The notes: generated from the letters alone by a model not told the origin. A stretch of DNA of 60,417 nt from Methyloversatilis sp. (GCF_030696805.1 NZ_JAUYRO010000052.1:1-60417), one strand, 5' to 3'; shown: positions 1 through 9,514, counted from the stretch's first letter. Numbers and translations are program-made.

Positions 1-403
1 CATCGCTTCGCTTACCCCAACCTACCGGGGCGGAGTTGCGCTTCGATTGCGAATGCCGGCGTGATGCGGCGGGCGGGGGTGATGTACTTGGCGGGGTCGT
101 GCGGGTTGGCGTTGGGATGTTGGGCATCGCTGCGCTCACCCCAACCTACGGGACTTGTTGCGCGGGCGTCACGCTGCGGTATTACGGCGGGCTGGGTTGC
201 GGCGCTCGATGGGGCTGCGCGGGGGTGACGTTGGGTGTTGGGCATCGCTGCGCTCACCCCAACCTACGGGGGCGGGTTTGCGTATCGGACTTGGCGGGTT
301 TGGCGTTGGGTGTTGGGCATCGCTGCGCTCACCCCAACTTACAACAGCGACGGACGGCGGCGCGGCGAATTGTAGGTTGGGGTGAGCGCAGCGATGCCCA
401 ACA
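1..403. repeat. cluster of five GTAG-headed REP palindromes
   Basis: This 428-base gene-free stretch holds five copies of a 32-nt palindromic repeat. Four are in reverse orientation (1-25, cut by the window edge; 118-149; 236-267; 311-342) and one is forward (372-403). Each forward unit is GTAG, then a stem GTTGGG, a loop GTGAGCGCAGCGAT, and the closing stem GCCCAAC. The spacers between copies are partly similar, so the array looks semi-tandem. Apparent short ORFs here are translations of the repeat. No gene is seen. Confidence 0.85.
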
Positions 404-428
404 GCGGTCGACGCTCAGCCGGGCCATT

Positions 429-1214
429 TCAGGCGAGCAGCGCCTGCATGATGCGGCGCTGCATGCTGCGTGGGGTGAGGCGCGCGGACCAGGCGGACAG
501 CTTGTTCGCCAGCCCGGGCACCACGCCGGCGCGGCCCTGCATCAGCGCGCGGATGCCCGCTTCGGCAACCGGGCGCGGCGCCATCATCATCAGGTTCAAC
601 GTGGCCGACACATGGTGGCCGGAGCTCTTGAAAAAGGCGGTCTTCGTGACGCCGGGCGACAGCACGGTAACGGTCACGCCAGCCGCTGCCAGTTCGTCGT
701 GCAGCGCCTCACCCAGCGCCAGCACATAGTGCTTTGTGCCCGCGTACGCGGCGTAGAACGGCGCCGGCATGAAGCCGAGCAGGCTGGCCACCAGCAGGAT
801 GCGGCCGCGCCCGCGGCGCGCCATGTCCTGCCCGTACTGCTGCGTCAGTTCGGTCAGTGTGACCATGTTGAGCTGCAGCATCTGCGGCAGCCGCACCGGA
901 TCGGCGTCAAGCAGTGGACCATGCAGCCCGAAGCCGGCGTTGTTGATCAGCGTTTCGATGCGCAGCCCGCGCGCATCGGTGCGCCGCTTCAGCTCGGCGG
1001 CGGCACCGGGCGCCGACAGGTCGATGCCTTCCACGACCACTTCGATGCCGTACGCGCTGCGCAGCGCCTCGGCCAGCCGTTCCATGTCGGCGACGCCGCG
1101 CGCGGCCAGTACGAGGTTCATGCGCCGGTCCGCCAGGATGTGGGCGAATTCGACGCCCAGACCGCTGGATGCGCCCGTGATGAGTGCCCAATTACCGGTG
1201 TTCGTTATCTGCAT
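429..1214 (-). CDS. SDR-family short-chain dehydrogenase/reductase
   Basis: A 261-residue classical short-chain dehydrogenase with one Rossmann domain. The nucleotide-binding TGASSGLG motif is at residues 13-20, NNAG at about 91-94, the catalytic Ser near 144, and the Tyr157-x3-Lys161 pair. It should be a cytosolic NAD(P)(H)-dependent oxidoreductase; the substrate cannot be read from the sequence. It starts one base after the RND permease stop and is probably the last gene of the TetR-controlled efflux operon. The C-terminal 40 residues are basic and may be membrane-associating. Confidence 0.85.
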   Translation of the reverse strand: MQITNTGNWALITGASSGLGVEFAHILADRRMNLVLAARGVADMERLAEALRSAYGIEVVVEGIDLSAPGAAAELKRRTDARGLRIETLINNAGFGLHGPLLDADPVRLPQMLQLNMVTLTELTQQYGQDMARRGRGRILLVASLLGFMPAPFYAAYAGTKHYVLALGEALHDELAAAGVTVTVLSPGVTKTAFFKSSGHHVSATLNLMMMAPRPVAEAGIRALMQGRAGVVPGLANKLSAWSARLTPRSMQRRIMQALLA

Positions 1215-1215
1215 G

Positions 1216-4200
1216 TCAGTGCTCCGTCTGCAAGCCAGGGGGACGCGAAGGGGCGTGTCCGGCAGCCGGTGCGCCGATGCGGAACCACAGCGCGAACAGC
1301 GCCGGCAGGAACAGCAGCGTCAGCACGGTGCCGACCGCCGTCCCCCCGATCAGGGTATAGGCCAGCGCACCCCAGAAGGTCGAGGTGGTCAGCGGGATGA
1401 ACGCCAGCACCGCGGCCACTGCAGTCAGCAGCACCGGCCGGGCGCGCTGCACGGTCGCTTCGACCACGGCGTCGTGGCGATCCATGCCGGCGGCACTGTT
1501 GGCTTCGATCTGGCCGACCAGGATGAGCGTGTTGCGCATCAGGATGCCGGCCAGCCCGATCAGGCCGAGGATGGCGTTGAAGCCGAACGGCTGGTCGAAC
1601 AGCAGAAGCGCGGGCGCCGCACCGATCAGGCCGAGCGGCGCCGTCAGGAACACCATGGTCATCGCGGAAAAGGAGCGCACCTGGATCATGATTACCGTGA
1701 GCATCAGCAGCAGCATCACCGGGAACACCGCCGCCAGCGCGAGATTGGCCTTGTTGCTTTCTTCGATCGAGCCACCGGTGTCGATGCGGTAGCCTTCCGG
1801 CAGTGCGGCGCGCAGGTCGGTCAGCGCGCGGTCGATGCCGGCCGACACGTCCGGCGGCTGCACATGCTCGGCGATGTCGCCGCGCACCACGATGGTCGGG
1901 TGGCGGTCGCGCCGGTGCAGCACCGGCTCTTCCTGCCGCACCTCGGTGCGCCCGATCTGCGCCAGTGGAATGCGCCGGCCGTCCGCAGCGATCAGCGACA
2001 GGGCGTCGAGCGTGGCCGGGTCGCTTCGCGGGTCACTGCGAACAAACCCGTGCATCGAGCCGCCGACGCGCGCCACCACGGCCACCGAACGGATGTCTTC
2101 GCGCAGCTCGGTCACCGTCACGCCATCGAGAAGGAACTGCAGCTGCTGCGCCGCCTCGGCCGGCGACAGGCCGATCTGGCGCAACCGCGACTGATCGAGC
2201 ACGAAATGTAGCGTGGCCGCCGGCCCGGTATTGTCGCGATGCACCTCGCGCATGTCCGGGTGGGCGCGCATCACCGCCTCGACGTCACTGGCGATGGCGC
2301 GCAGCCGGTCGAGGTCCGGGCCGCTGACGCGGTAGGACACCGGGAACGGCACCGGCGGGCCGAACAGCAGTTGCGTGGCGCGCACGCGCGCCTCCGGCGC
2401 GAGGCCCTCGGCGACGCGCTCGCGCAGGCGCTGCCTGAGACGGTCGCGTTCCGCAGCACCGGGCGTCAGCACGATGATCTTGGCGAACGCCGGGTCGGGC
2501 AGTTCCTGCGACAGCGAAAAGAAGAAACGCGGCGCGCCCTGCCCGATGTAGGCGGTGACGACGCGCGACTCCGGCTGCTGCCTGAGCCAGCCCTCGACCG
2601 TTTCGGTCGTGCGCTGCGTGGCGGCGATGTCGCTGCCCGACGGCAGCGTCACCTCGACGATCAGTTCCGGCCGCTCGGACACCGGGAAGAACTGCTTCTT
2701 CACGACGACCATCGCAGCCACCGATGCACCGAACATCAGCAGCACGAGGAGCGCCACCGTGCCCTTGCGCCGCACGCACCACGCGACCAGAGCACGCAGC
2801 TGGCGGTAGCGCGGCGTGTCGTAGATGGCGCGGGCGCCGCCGGGCACGGCGGCCACGGCCGGCAGCAGCTTCACCCCGAGATAGGGCGTGAACACCACGG
2901 CGACCAGCCAGGACATCAGCAGCGAAAAGGCGACGATCCAGAAAATATTGCCGGCGTATTCGCCCGCGCTCGACGCGGCGAAGCCGACCGGCATCAGGCC
3001 GATCACCGTCACCGCAGTGCCGGACAGCATGGGCGCGGCAGTGACCGTCCACGCGTGTGCAGCGGCTTCGACGCGCGCCATGCCTTCCTGCATTTTCACC
3101 ACCATCATTTCGATCGCGATGATGGCGTCGTCCACCAGCAGGCCGAGCGACAGGATGAGCGCACCCAGCGTGATGCGGTCGAATTCGCGCCCGGTCATCA
3201 GCATGACGATGAACACCGCCGCCAGCGTCAGCGGCACCGCCGCGGCGACGATCACGCCCTCGCGCCAGCCGAGCGACAGGAAGCTCACGCCGGTCACCAC
3301 CGCCAGCGCGACGAAGAACTTCAGCATGAATTCGTCCACCGCCTGGGTGATGTTCACCGCCTGGTCGGAAATCTTCGTGAAGCTCAGGCCGAGCGGCAGT
3401 TCGGCGGCGAGGGCCGTTTCTTCGGCGGCGAGTGCGCGGTCAAGCTCCAGGCCGTTCCAGCCGGGCCGCATCACCACCCCGACGATCATCGACGGCTCAC
3501 CGTCGTGACGGATCAGGAAGGTGGCCGGGTCTTCGAAGCCGCGCCGGATGTCGGCGATGTCGCCCAGCCGGAAGGTACGATCGCCGGCGCGCACCGGTGT
3601 GTCGCCCAGCATGTCGACACCGGCGTAGGCACCGTCGAGCCGCAGGAAAACGCGCGGGCCGTCGGTGCTGACCGAGCCGGCCGGCGTCACCGCATTCTGC
3701 CGCGCCAGCGCATCGAAAATGTCGCGCGCATCGATGCCCAGCGTGGTCAGTCGCTCGTACGACAACTCGACGAACACCCGCTCCGGCCGCTCGCCGATGA
3801 TGTTCACCTTGTTCACACCGGGCACGCGCAGCAGCCGCTCGCGCAGCCGCTCCGCCTCGCGCACCAGATCGCGCTGCGGCAGGTCGCGCGCCTTGAGCGC
3901 ATAGAGCGCGAAATTCACATCGGAATATTCGTCGTTGATGAACGGTCCGTAGACGCCGGGCGGCAGGCGGCGCGCCTCGTCACCGAGCTTCTTGCGCGCC
4001 TGGTAGAACTGCTCCGGCACGTCGGCCGGACGGGTCGAATCCTTCAGCGTCAGCGTGGCGAACATCAGGCCGGACCGGGTGAAGGTTTCCACCCGGTCAT
4101 AGCCAGCCAGTTCCTGCATGCGCTTTTCCAGCGGTTCGGCCACCAGATCCTGCATCTGCTGTGCGGTGGCACCGGGCCAGGCGGCGCTGAAGGTCATCAC

Positions 4201-4338
4201 CTTGATGCTGAACACCGGGTCTTCGGCGCGCCCGAGCTTGAAGAAGGCGAACACGCCCGACACCGCCACCGCAATGATCAGGAACAGCGTGACCGCGCGT
4301 TCGCGCACGGCGAGCGCCGACAGGTTGAGGCGGTTCAT
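1216..4338 (-). CDS. RND-family multidrug efflux permease
   Basis: An inner-membrane resistance-nodulation-division transporter of 1040 residues, the usual length for AcrB-like permeases. It has a first membrane helix at about residues 10-30, a large periplasmic loop, a central helix block (about 330-530), a second periplasmic loop and a C-terminal helix block. It would export substrates in proton antiport as the pump of a tripartite complex. The start MNRLNLSALAV was chosen because its ATG overlaps the adaptor stop as ATGA; the open frame extends upstream only as a shadow of the adaptor gene. Substrate unknown. Confidence 0.92.
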   Translation of the reverse strand: MNRLNLSALAVRERAVTLFLIIAVAVSGVFAFFKLGRAEDPVFSIKVMTFSAAWPGATAQQMQDLVAEPLEKRMQELAGYDRVETFTRSGLMFATLTLKDSTRPADVPEQFYQARKKLGDEARRLPPGVYGPFINDEYSDVNFALYALKARDLPQRDLVREAERLRERLLRVPGVNKVNIIGERPERVFVELSYERLTTLGIDARDIFDALARQNAVTPAGSVSTDGPRVFLRLDGAYAGVDMLGDTPVRAGDRTFRLGDIADIRRGFEDPATFLIRHDGEPSMIVGVVMRPGWNGLELDRALAAEETALAAELPLGLSFTKISDQAVNITQAVDEFMLKFFVALAVVTGVSFLSLGWREGVIVAAAVPLTLAAVFIVMLMTGREFDRITLGALILSLGLLVDDAIIAIEMMVVKMQEGMARVEAAAHAWTVTAAPMLSGTAVTVIGLMPVGFAASSAGEYAGNIFWIVAFSLLMSWLVAVVFTPYLGVKLLPAVAAVPGGARAIYDTPRYRQLRALVAWCVRRKGTVALLVLLMFGASVAAMVVVKKQFFPVSERPELIVEVTLPSGSDIAATQRTTETVEGWLRQQPESRVVTAYIGQGAPRFFFSLSQELPDPAFAKIIVLTPGAAERDRLRQRLRERVAEGLAPEARVRATQLLFGPPVPFPVSYRVSGPDLDRLRAIASDVEAVMRAHPDMREVHRDNTGPAATLHFVLDQSRLRQIGLSPAEAAQQLQFLLDGVTVTELREDIRSVAVVARVGGSMHGFVRSDPRSDPATLDALSLIAADGRRIPLAQIGRTEVRQEEPVLHRRDRHPTIVVRGDIAEHVQPPDVSAGIDRALTDLRAALPEGYRIDTGGSIEESNKANLALAAVFPVMLLLMLTVIMIQVRSFSAMTMVFLTAPLGLIGAAPALLLFDQPFGFNAILGLIGLAGILMRNTLILVGQIEANSAAGMDRHDAVVEATVQRARPVLLTAVAAVLAFIPLTTSTFWGALAYTLIGGTAVGTVLTLLFLPALFALWFRIGAPAAGHAPSRPPGLQTEH

Positions 4339-5468
4339 GGCGCGCGCTCCACGCCAGCGAGTGCCGTGTCGAGGCCGCGCACGGTGCTGCCATCGCGCAG
4401 CAGGTGGGCGCCGAGCGCGACGATGCGTTCGCCGACGCGCAGGCCGGCGGAAATCGACGCGCTGTCGTGACCCAGACCGGCCAGCGTGACCGGGCGGAAG
4501 GCGACGCGGCTGGCATCGCCGACCCGTTCGATCACCCACACGCCCGGGCCCTGGCCGGCGTCGTGCAGCGCGGCGATCGGCACCCGCACCCGCTCGCCCG
4601 CTGCGTCGCCCGACATGCGGTCGAGCGCAAGGGTCACCGTGCTGCCGATCGGTGCCTGCGCCGCGGCGCCGTCGAGCAGGTAGCGCGCTTCGAAGGTGCG
4701 GCTGCGCGGGTCGGCTGCATCGGACAACTGGCGCAGGCGGGCCGTGAAGGTGGTGCCCGGCAGGCTGTGTAAGGTGGCGGTGGCGCCCGTGCCGACGGCC
4801 GGGCGCACCGATTCGGGCAGGTTGACCAGCGCCTCGCGCGCGCCCGAGCGCGCCAGCCGCACGACCGGCTCGCCGGCGCGCACCACCTGGCCCGGTTCGA
4901 CGAGGGTGTCCACCACCACGCCATCGCTGTCGGCCACCAGCAGCGTGTAGCCGGCCGCGTTGCGCGCCACCTGCTGCTGCGCCAGTGCCGCGTCGAGCAG
5001 GGCCTGCGCGCTGTCGGCGCCGGCGACCGCCTGATCGCGCACCTGGGCCGACACGGCACCCTGCTCCACCATTCCGCGCAGCCGCTGCTCGTCGGCGCGC
5101 GCCTGTACCGCGTGCGCCCGCGCCGCCTCGACCGCCGCGGCCTGCGCCGCGAGCGCCAGATCGAGATCGGCGGCATCGAGGCGCATCAGCGGCTGGCCGC
5201 GCCGTACGGTCTGACCGGTATCGACCAGGCGCTCGACCACCTTGCCGGCGACCCGGAAACCGAGATCACCGACCACGCGCGACGTCACCACGCCGGTGTA
5301 GGACTGCGACGCGGCCCGATCCGGCTGCACGACGGCGACAGCCACGCGCGGCACACCGGTGCGCGGGTCGGGTTGTGCCGGCTGGGTGCACGCGGCGAGA
5401 GCAAGAACGGCCGGGATTGCAAAGACGATGCCGATAACGGCGGGCAGGCGAAGCAGGCGGGCATCCAT
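4335..5468 (-). CDS. RND efflux periplasmic adaptor (membrane fusion lipoprotein)
   Basis: A 377-residue HlyD/MFP-type adaptor linking the RND permease to an outer-membrane channel. The N-terminus has a lipoprotein signal ending LALAAC with the lipidated Cys at about residue 27. A lipoyl/barrel-sandwich half (VVGDLGFRVAGKV), an Ala-rich coiled-coil hairpin (about 95-165) and beta-barrel and membrane-proximal domains follow. I chose the internal Met 14 codons into the open frame because it gives the proper lipoprotein signal. A perfect palindrome lies 33 bases upstream, probably the TetR operator. Its stop overlaps the permease start. Confidence 0.9.
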   Translation of the reverse strand: MDARLLRLPAVIGIVFAIPAVLALAACTQPAQPDPRTGVPRVAVAVVQPDRAASQSYTGVVTSRVVGDLGFRVAGKVVERLVDTGQTVRRGQPLMRLDAADLDLALAAQAAAVEAARAHAVQARADEQRLRGMVEQGAVSAQVRDQAVAGADSAQALLDAALAQQQVARNAAGYTLLVADSDGVVVDTLVEPGQVVRAGEPVVRLARSGAREALVNLPESVRPAVGTGATATLHSLPGTTFTARLRQLSDAADPRSRTFEARYLLDGAAAQAPIGSTVTLALDRMSGDAAGERVRVPIAALHDAGQGPGVWVIERVGDASRVAFRPVTLAGLGHDSASISAGLRVGERIVALGAHLLRDGSTVRGLDTALAGVERAP

Positions 5469-5500
5469 GACCGGGCACTTTCGGAAAGAGAGCGCCCAGT

Positions 5501-5518
5501 TTCGTAACAAGTTACGAA
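5501..5518. promoter_or_regulatory. probable TetR operator in front of the efflux adaptor
   Basis: The perfect palindrome TTCGTAACAAGTTACGAA has 8-nt arms and a 2-nt centre. It lies between the TetR regulator and the adaptor gene. GTAAC/GTTAC half-sites recur in the regulator's upstream region (6190-6243), which supports it as the operator of the adjacent TetR protein. Confidence 0.7.
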
Positions 5519-5548
5519 TAAGTCAACCCGTAACCTGAAAACAACCGC

Positions 5549-6181
5549 TCAGGGCGAAAGGCTGCGCAGCACCAGGCCGGACACCGCCGCCGCGTTCACT
5601 GCGATCTCCTCGCGCGGCGTCTGCTCGAGCATCACCGGATGACAGAACGGCGACGTGGTGACGAAGATGGCGCGGCACACCTCGTCGAGCGGCGTCTTGC
5701 GCTCGAATTCGCCTCGCTCGCGGCCATCGGCGACGATGCGGCACAACGCCTGCAGGATGGCGCCCTTGTGCTGCGCCACCGAGCCCCAGCCCTCTTCAAC
5801 CGCCGCGACCACGATGTCGTGCAGCCGCCGCTCGTTGAAAAACAACTCGAAGCCTTCTTCGAAAAGCGCTCGGTAGAAGCGTCTCAGGCGATCGGATGCC
5901 GACGTGTCCTCGCTCGCAATGGCCATCAGCCGCTCGTCCAGCGGCTGCAGCGTCATCCTGCAGACCGCTTCGCCGATCGCCTGCTTGGACTCGAAGAAAC
6001 GATAGACGTAGGCGCTGGACACGCCGATGGCGCGCGCCAGATCAGCCACCGTGGTCTTCTGGTAACCGAAGTGACGGAAGTGTTCGTCGGCCGCGGCGAT
6101 GATCTGCTCGCGCCGTTCGTGTTCGACCGGGCCGCGCTGACCGGTCGCCAGAGGGGTGTCGTGGGCTGCGCTGTCATTCAT
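5549..6181 (-). CDS. TetR-family transcriptional regulator of the efflux locus
   Basis: A 210-residue TetR/AcrR-type repressor. The helix-turn-helix spans about residues 25-70 (RREQIIAAADEHFRHFGYQK, then TTVADLARAIGVSSAYVYRF with FESKQAI); the C-terminal helices are the ligand-binding and dimer domain. It is upstream of and co-directional with the adaptor-permease-SDR genes and divergent from the outer-membrane lipoprotein gene. GTAAC palindromes on both sides suggest it represses both directions and itself. The inducer is unknown. Confidence 0.88.
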   Translation of the reverse strand: MNDSAAHDTPLATGQRGPVEHERREQIIAAADEHFRHFGYQKTTVADLARAIGVSSAYVYRFFESKQAIGEAVCRMTLQPLDERLMAIASEDTSASDRLRRFYRALFEEGFELFFNERRLHDIVVAAVEEGWGSVAQHKGAILQALCRIVADGRERGEFERKTPLDEVCRAIFVTTSPFCHPVMLEQTPREEIAVNAAAVSGLVLRSLSP

Positions 6182-6189
6182 GAAGCAAG

Positions 6190-6243
6190 GTTACAAGGTC
6201 GCCCCCGCATTGACAACGAGTAACGAGTATATAAACTTGTAAC
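6190..6243. promoter_or_regulatory. divergent control region with TetR half-sites
   Basis: The 81-base gap between tetR and the outer-membrane lipoprotein gene contains GTTACAAG (6190-6197) and its exact complement CTTGTAAC (6236-6243), with another GTAAC half-site between them (6220-6224). A TTGACA hexamer (6210-6215) and TATAAA (6230-6235) are present, but the spacing is short for a sigma-70 promoter. The same core as 5501-5518 suggests binding by the adjacent TetR protein. Confidence 0.55.
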
Positions 6244-6262
6244 TCTTTATCAGGAGCGCGCC

Positions 6263-7768
6263 ATGCCGTCATCGATCCGTCGCCTGCCGGGCGCTGCCGT
6301 CTGGATGCTGGCCATCCTCACTTTGGGCGGCTGCACGGTCGGCCCCGACTTCCGGCGCCCCGAACCCCCAGCCAGCATGCAGTTCGTGTCGGCCGATGCG
6401 CTGGCTTTGCGCAGCGCACCGGTGGGCGCCGATGATCCCGCGCGCTGGTGGACCGGTTTCGACGACCCGCTGCTCGACCGCATCGTCGCCCGCGTGCTGG
6501 CCGGCAACCTCGACCTGACGGTGGCGGCGGCGCGGCTCGAACAGGCGCGTGCGGGGCTGGCGGTGCGTTCGGCCATCCAGCGCCCGTCCGGCCAGTTGGG
6601 CGCCGAAGCGGCGTCCGGCCGACTGTCGGTGCAGACGCCGCTGGGCCGCCTGCTCGACGCGCGCCCCGGCTTCGACCGCACGGCTGACGAATACGCGCTC
6701 AATGCAGGGTCGAGCTGGGAACTGGACCTGTTCGGCGGCCTGCAGCGCGCCGAGGACGCCGCCCGCGCCGACTATCTGGCCGCCGGTGCCGGCGTGGCCG
6801 GCGCGCGACTGGCGGTTGTGGCGCAGGCGGCCGACACCTACATCCATGTGAGGGCGCTGCAGTCGCGCCTGCAGGTGCTGCATGAACAGATCGATACGCA
6901 GCGCCGGCTGGTCGGGCTGATTGCGCTGCAGGTGTCGCGCGGTCTGGCCGCCGAACTGCAGCACGATCAGGCGCAGGGCGCGCTGGCGGAAGTCGAAGCC
7001 GCGCTGCCCGCACTCGAAGCCGGGCGTGACGCCGCGATGTTCGCACTCGACGTGCTGACCGGCGATACCCCCGGCCACTGGCGCGCCGAACTGGAGCCGC
7101 CCGCTGCGCTGCCGCGTGCGCCGGCCGTCGCCACGGCGGGCGGTCCGGCCAGCCTGATCCGGCGCCGGCCCGACCTGATGGCGGCCGAATACCGGCTGGC
7201 CGCGTCGAATGCACGCATCGGCGAAGCCATCGCCGCTTACTACCCGCGCATGGCACTGACCGGCCTGCTCGGTTTTGCCACGGCGGGCGGCGGCAGCCTG
7301 ATCGCGTCGGGCGCCGCGCAGGCGCGTCTGGCCGCCGGCCTGCGCTGGCGTCTGTTCGATTTCGGGCGCGTCGATGCCGAAGTGGCCGCGGCGCGCGGCG
7401 GCGAAGCCGAAGCGCTGGCGCACTACCGGCAGGCCGTGCTGCGCGCCACAGAAGAGGTCGAAAACGCCTTCACGGCGCTGGTCAAGCGCGAGGCGCAGGC
7501 CGCAACGCTGAGCACCGGCGAAGCGGCGCTGAACCGCGCGCGAGGGCGTGCCTTCACGGCCTGGCAGGGTGGCGTGGTCAGTCTGGTCGAGGTGCTCGAC
7601 GCGGACAGCCGCTTGCTGCGCACGCGCGACGCGCGCATACAGGCTGAAGCCGAAGCCGCGCGCGCTGCGGTGGCGTCGTTCCGCGCGCTTGGCGGCGGCT
7701 GGCAACCGGCCGGGACAGATGACACACAACCGCAGCCGGTCGCGGGCACAATAGCCACCGACGGGTAA
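6263..7768 (+). CDS. NodT/TolC-type outer-membrane efflux lipoprotein
   Basis: The outer-membrane channel of the tripartite efflux system, 501 residues. It has a lipoprotein signal with lipobox LGGC and Cys at about residue 24, then TVGPDFRRPEPP, typical of the NodT family. Two outer-membrane efflux repeats follow (about 70-260 and 285-480), with helical coiled-coil segments and Ala-rich periplasmic helices. It is divergent from tetR, so the pump is encoded on both sides of its regulator. The Gln/Gly-rich C-terminus beyond about residue 470 looks unstructured. Confidence 0.9.
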   Translation: MPSSIRRLPGAAVWMLAILTLGGCTVGPDFRRPEPPASMQFVSADALALRSAPVGADDPARWWTGFDDPLLDRIVARVLAGNLDLTVAAARLEQARAGLAVRSAIQRPSGQLGAEAASGRLSVQTPLGRLLDARPGFDRTADEYALNAGSSWELDLFGGLQRAEDAARADYLAAGAGVAGARLAVVAQAADTYIHVRALQSRLQVLHEQIDTQRRLVGLIALQVSRGLAAELQHDQAQGALAEVEAALPALEAGRDAAMFALDVLTGDTPGHWRAELEPPAALPRAPAVATAGGPASLIRRRPDLMAAEYRLAASNARIGEAIAAYYPRMALTGLLGFATAGGGSLIASGAAQARLAAGLRWRLFDFGRVDAEVAAARGGEAEALAHYRQAVLRATEEVENAFTALVKREAQAATLSTGEAALNRARGRAFTAWQGGVVSLVEVLDADSRLLRTRDARIQAEAEAARAAVASFRALGGGWQPAGTDDTQPQPVAGTIATDG

Positions 7769-7917
7769 GGTTGGCACCATCGCGGCGGTCTGATCGAGGG
7801 TCCAGCCCCTGTGTCGATGTGGCACCCGGAACACTGCGCTCCCGCATGAAAAAGCTCGGCACCGAAGGGCCACGTGCCGGTACGTGAGCCGACGCCTTGG
7901 TCCGGGAGAGCTTGGCG

Positions 7918-8015
7918 TGGGGGTGCTGGATGTAGGGTGCTGGATGTAGGGTGCTCGCTGTAGGGTGCTCGCTGTGGGGTGCTCGCTGTGGGGTGCTCGC
8001 TGTGGGGTGCTCGCT
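7918..8015. repeat. 14-bp tandem repeat array
   Basis: Six exact-length 14-bp units of the form GTRGGGTGCTSGMT run from 7932 to 8015, preceded by a degenerate unit from 7918. The first half (GTRGGG) matches the start of the REP-like element that begins at 8016, so the array may have grown from one repeat end. It is in the 443-base gap 7769-8211, which has no recognisable gene. Confidence 0.8.
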
Positions 8016-8097
8016 GTGGGAGCGGCGTCCCCGCCGCGATCAGTGCCGCGATGGTCGCTGATCAAAGTGAGTATCGCGGCGAGGACGCCGCTCCCAC
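8016..8097. repeat. inverted pair of REP-like elements (second family)
   Basis: Two 25-nt arms face each other: 8016-8040 begins GTGGGAGCGGCGTCC, and 8073-8097 is its reverse complement at 24 of 25 positions. They enclose a 32-nt spacer. GTGGGAGCGGC-type palindromes are a common extragenic repeat in Pseudomonas and relatives. The family is unrelated in sequence to the GTAGGTTGGG repeats elsewhere in the window. Confidence 0.75.
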
Positions 8098-8211
8098 AGA
8101 AACTGCGCGGATCGCGTTGAGGGGGTTTCGGCGCGCACTGCTCACCGCCCGCAAAGCGGGCTGGCCACGCAGGGTAAGCTCTCCCACAGCCAGCGGCCCG
8201 GCAACGCCGGA

Positions 8212-9465
8212 TCAACCGTAGCGCTGCCTTGCCACGACGGCCAGGCCGCAGCCGACGCTACCGTACAGGTCGCCCTCGACCGGACGTGCTTTCGGGAAGC
8301 GCCGCGACAGCGCGTCGCGCAGTACCGGCACGGCGCTCGAGCCGCCGGTGAAGAACAGCGTGTCGAGCGTATCCGCACGCACACCGGCGTGATCCAGGCA
8401 GCGCTGCGCGGCGGCACACACGCGTTCGATCTCGGCTGAGATGGCGGCTTCGAACTGGGGGCGCGTCAGGGTCACCGCCAGTCCGGCTTCGGCCACATCG
8501 AGATCGAGTACGCACGAGAGCGACTGCGACAGTTCGATCTTCGCCGCTTCAGAGCGCATGGCGATGCGGTGACCGCTGCGTTCGCGCACCACGCGCAGCA
8601 GGCGGTCGAAGCGCTTGGTGTCGACCACATCGAGCCGCATGTCCTGCAGGCTGGCCAGCACGGCGCGCGGATAGGCGAGATGGATGGTGTGCCAGGTGGC
8701 CAGCTGGAAGTAGGTGGTGTTGGGCAGGATGGCGCCGCTGGCCAGCAGGCCGCCCATGCCCAGTTCGGGCATGACGCAGGCGAGCGACAGCCGCTTGTCG
8801 AAATCGGTGCCGCCGATATGCACGCCGCTGGTGCCCAGCAGGTCGGCGCTGCGGTCGGTTGCGTTGCGCCGCTCGGGCGACAGGCGGACGAGGGAGAAGT
8901 CGGACGTGCCGCCACCGATGTCGACCACCAGCACCAGCGATTCCCGGTCCACCGTTTGCTCGAAAGCATGCGCTGCGGCGATCGGTTCGAACTGGAAACT
9001 GACGTCGCGAAAACCCAGGCCGCGCACGATCTGCGCCAGCGTGTCCTCGGCCAGCTGGTCGGCTTCCGGGTCATCGTCGACGAAATACACCGGCCGGCCG
9101 ATGACCACCTGATCGAAGCCGCAGCGCGCCGCGGTTTCGGCGCGCTTGCGGATTTCGGCGAGAAAGCCGCCGATCAGGTCGCGGAACGCGAGGTGACGGC
9201 CGCCCACGTCGGTGCCGGTGTCCATCAGGCCGCTGCCGAGCAGGCTTTTCATCGAGCGCATCAGCCGCCCCTCGTAACCTTCGAGGTATTCGTTCAGCGC
9301 CGCGCGGCCGAACGACATCGTGTCTTCGTCGAGATTGAAGAACACGGCCGACGGCAGCGTCAGCCGACCCGCTTCCAGCGGCAACAGACGGGCGATTGCG
9401 CCGTCGTGCACCGCGGCGGTGGAGTTGGACGTACCGAAATCGATGCCGCAGGCGGTCAGGCTCAT
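8212..9465 (-). CDS. Hsp70-family chaperone-like protein (YegD type)
   Basis: A 417-residue protein with the actin-like ATPase fold of Hsp70 but no substrate-binding domain, as in YegD. The phosphate-1 motif GIDFGTSNSTAAV is near residues 8-20, phosphate-2 VVDIGGGTSDFSL near 180-192, and the adenosine motif FFTGGSSAVPVL near 375-386. It is probably a cytosolic ATPase of unknown client. It is not linked to nif by transcription and sits between two repeat-rich gaps. Confidence 0.85.
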   Translation of the reverse strand: MSLTACGIDFGTSNSTAAVHDGAIARLLPLEAGRLTLPSAVFFNLDEDTMSFGRAALNEYLEGYEGRLMRSMKSLLGSGLMDTGTDVGGRHLAFRDLIGGFLAEIRKRAETAARCGFDQVVIGRPVYFVDDDPEADQLAEDTLAQIVRGLGFRDVSFQFEPIAAAHAFEQTVDRESLVLVVDIGGGTSDFSLVRLSPERRNATDRSADLLGTSGVHIGGTDFDKRLSLACVMPELGMGGLLASGAILPNTTYFQLATWHTIHLAYPRAVLASLQDMRLDVVDTKRFDRLLRVVRERSGHRIAMRSEAAKIELSQSLSCVLDLDVAEAGLAVTLTRPQFEAAISAEIERVCAAAQRCLDHAGVRADTLDTLFFTGGSSAVPVLRDALSRRFPKARPVEGDLYGSVGCGLAVVARQRYG

Positions 9466-9514
9466 GATGCGTTCAACCTGAAAACCTCATTTGATCGACG
9501 CCATGGGTAAGGGT

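Noticed and set aside
7918-8015. CRISPR array
   Set aside because: The 14-bp units are directly adjacent with no unique spacers, and no cas genes are present.
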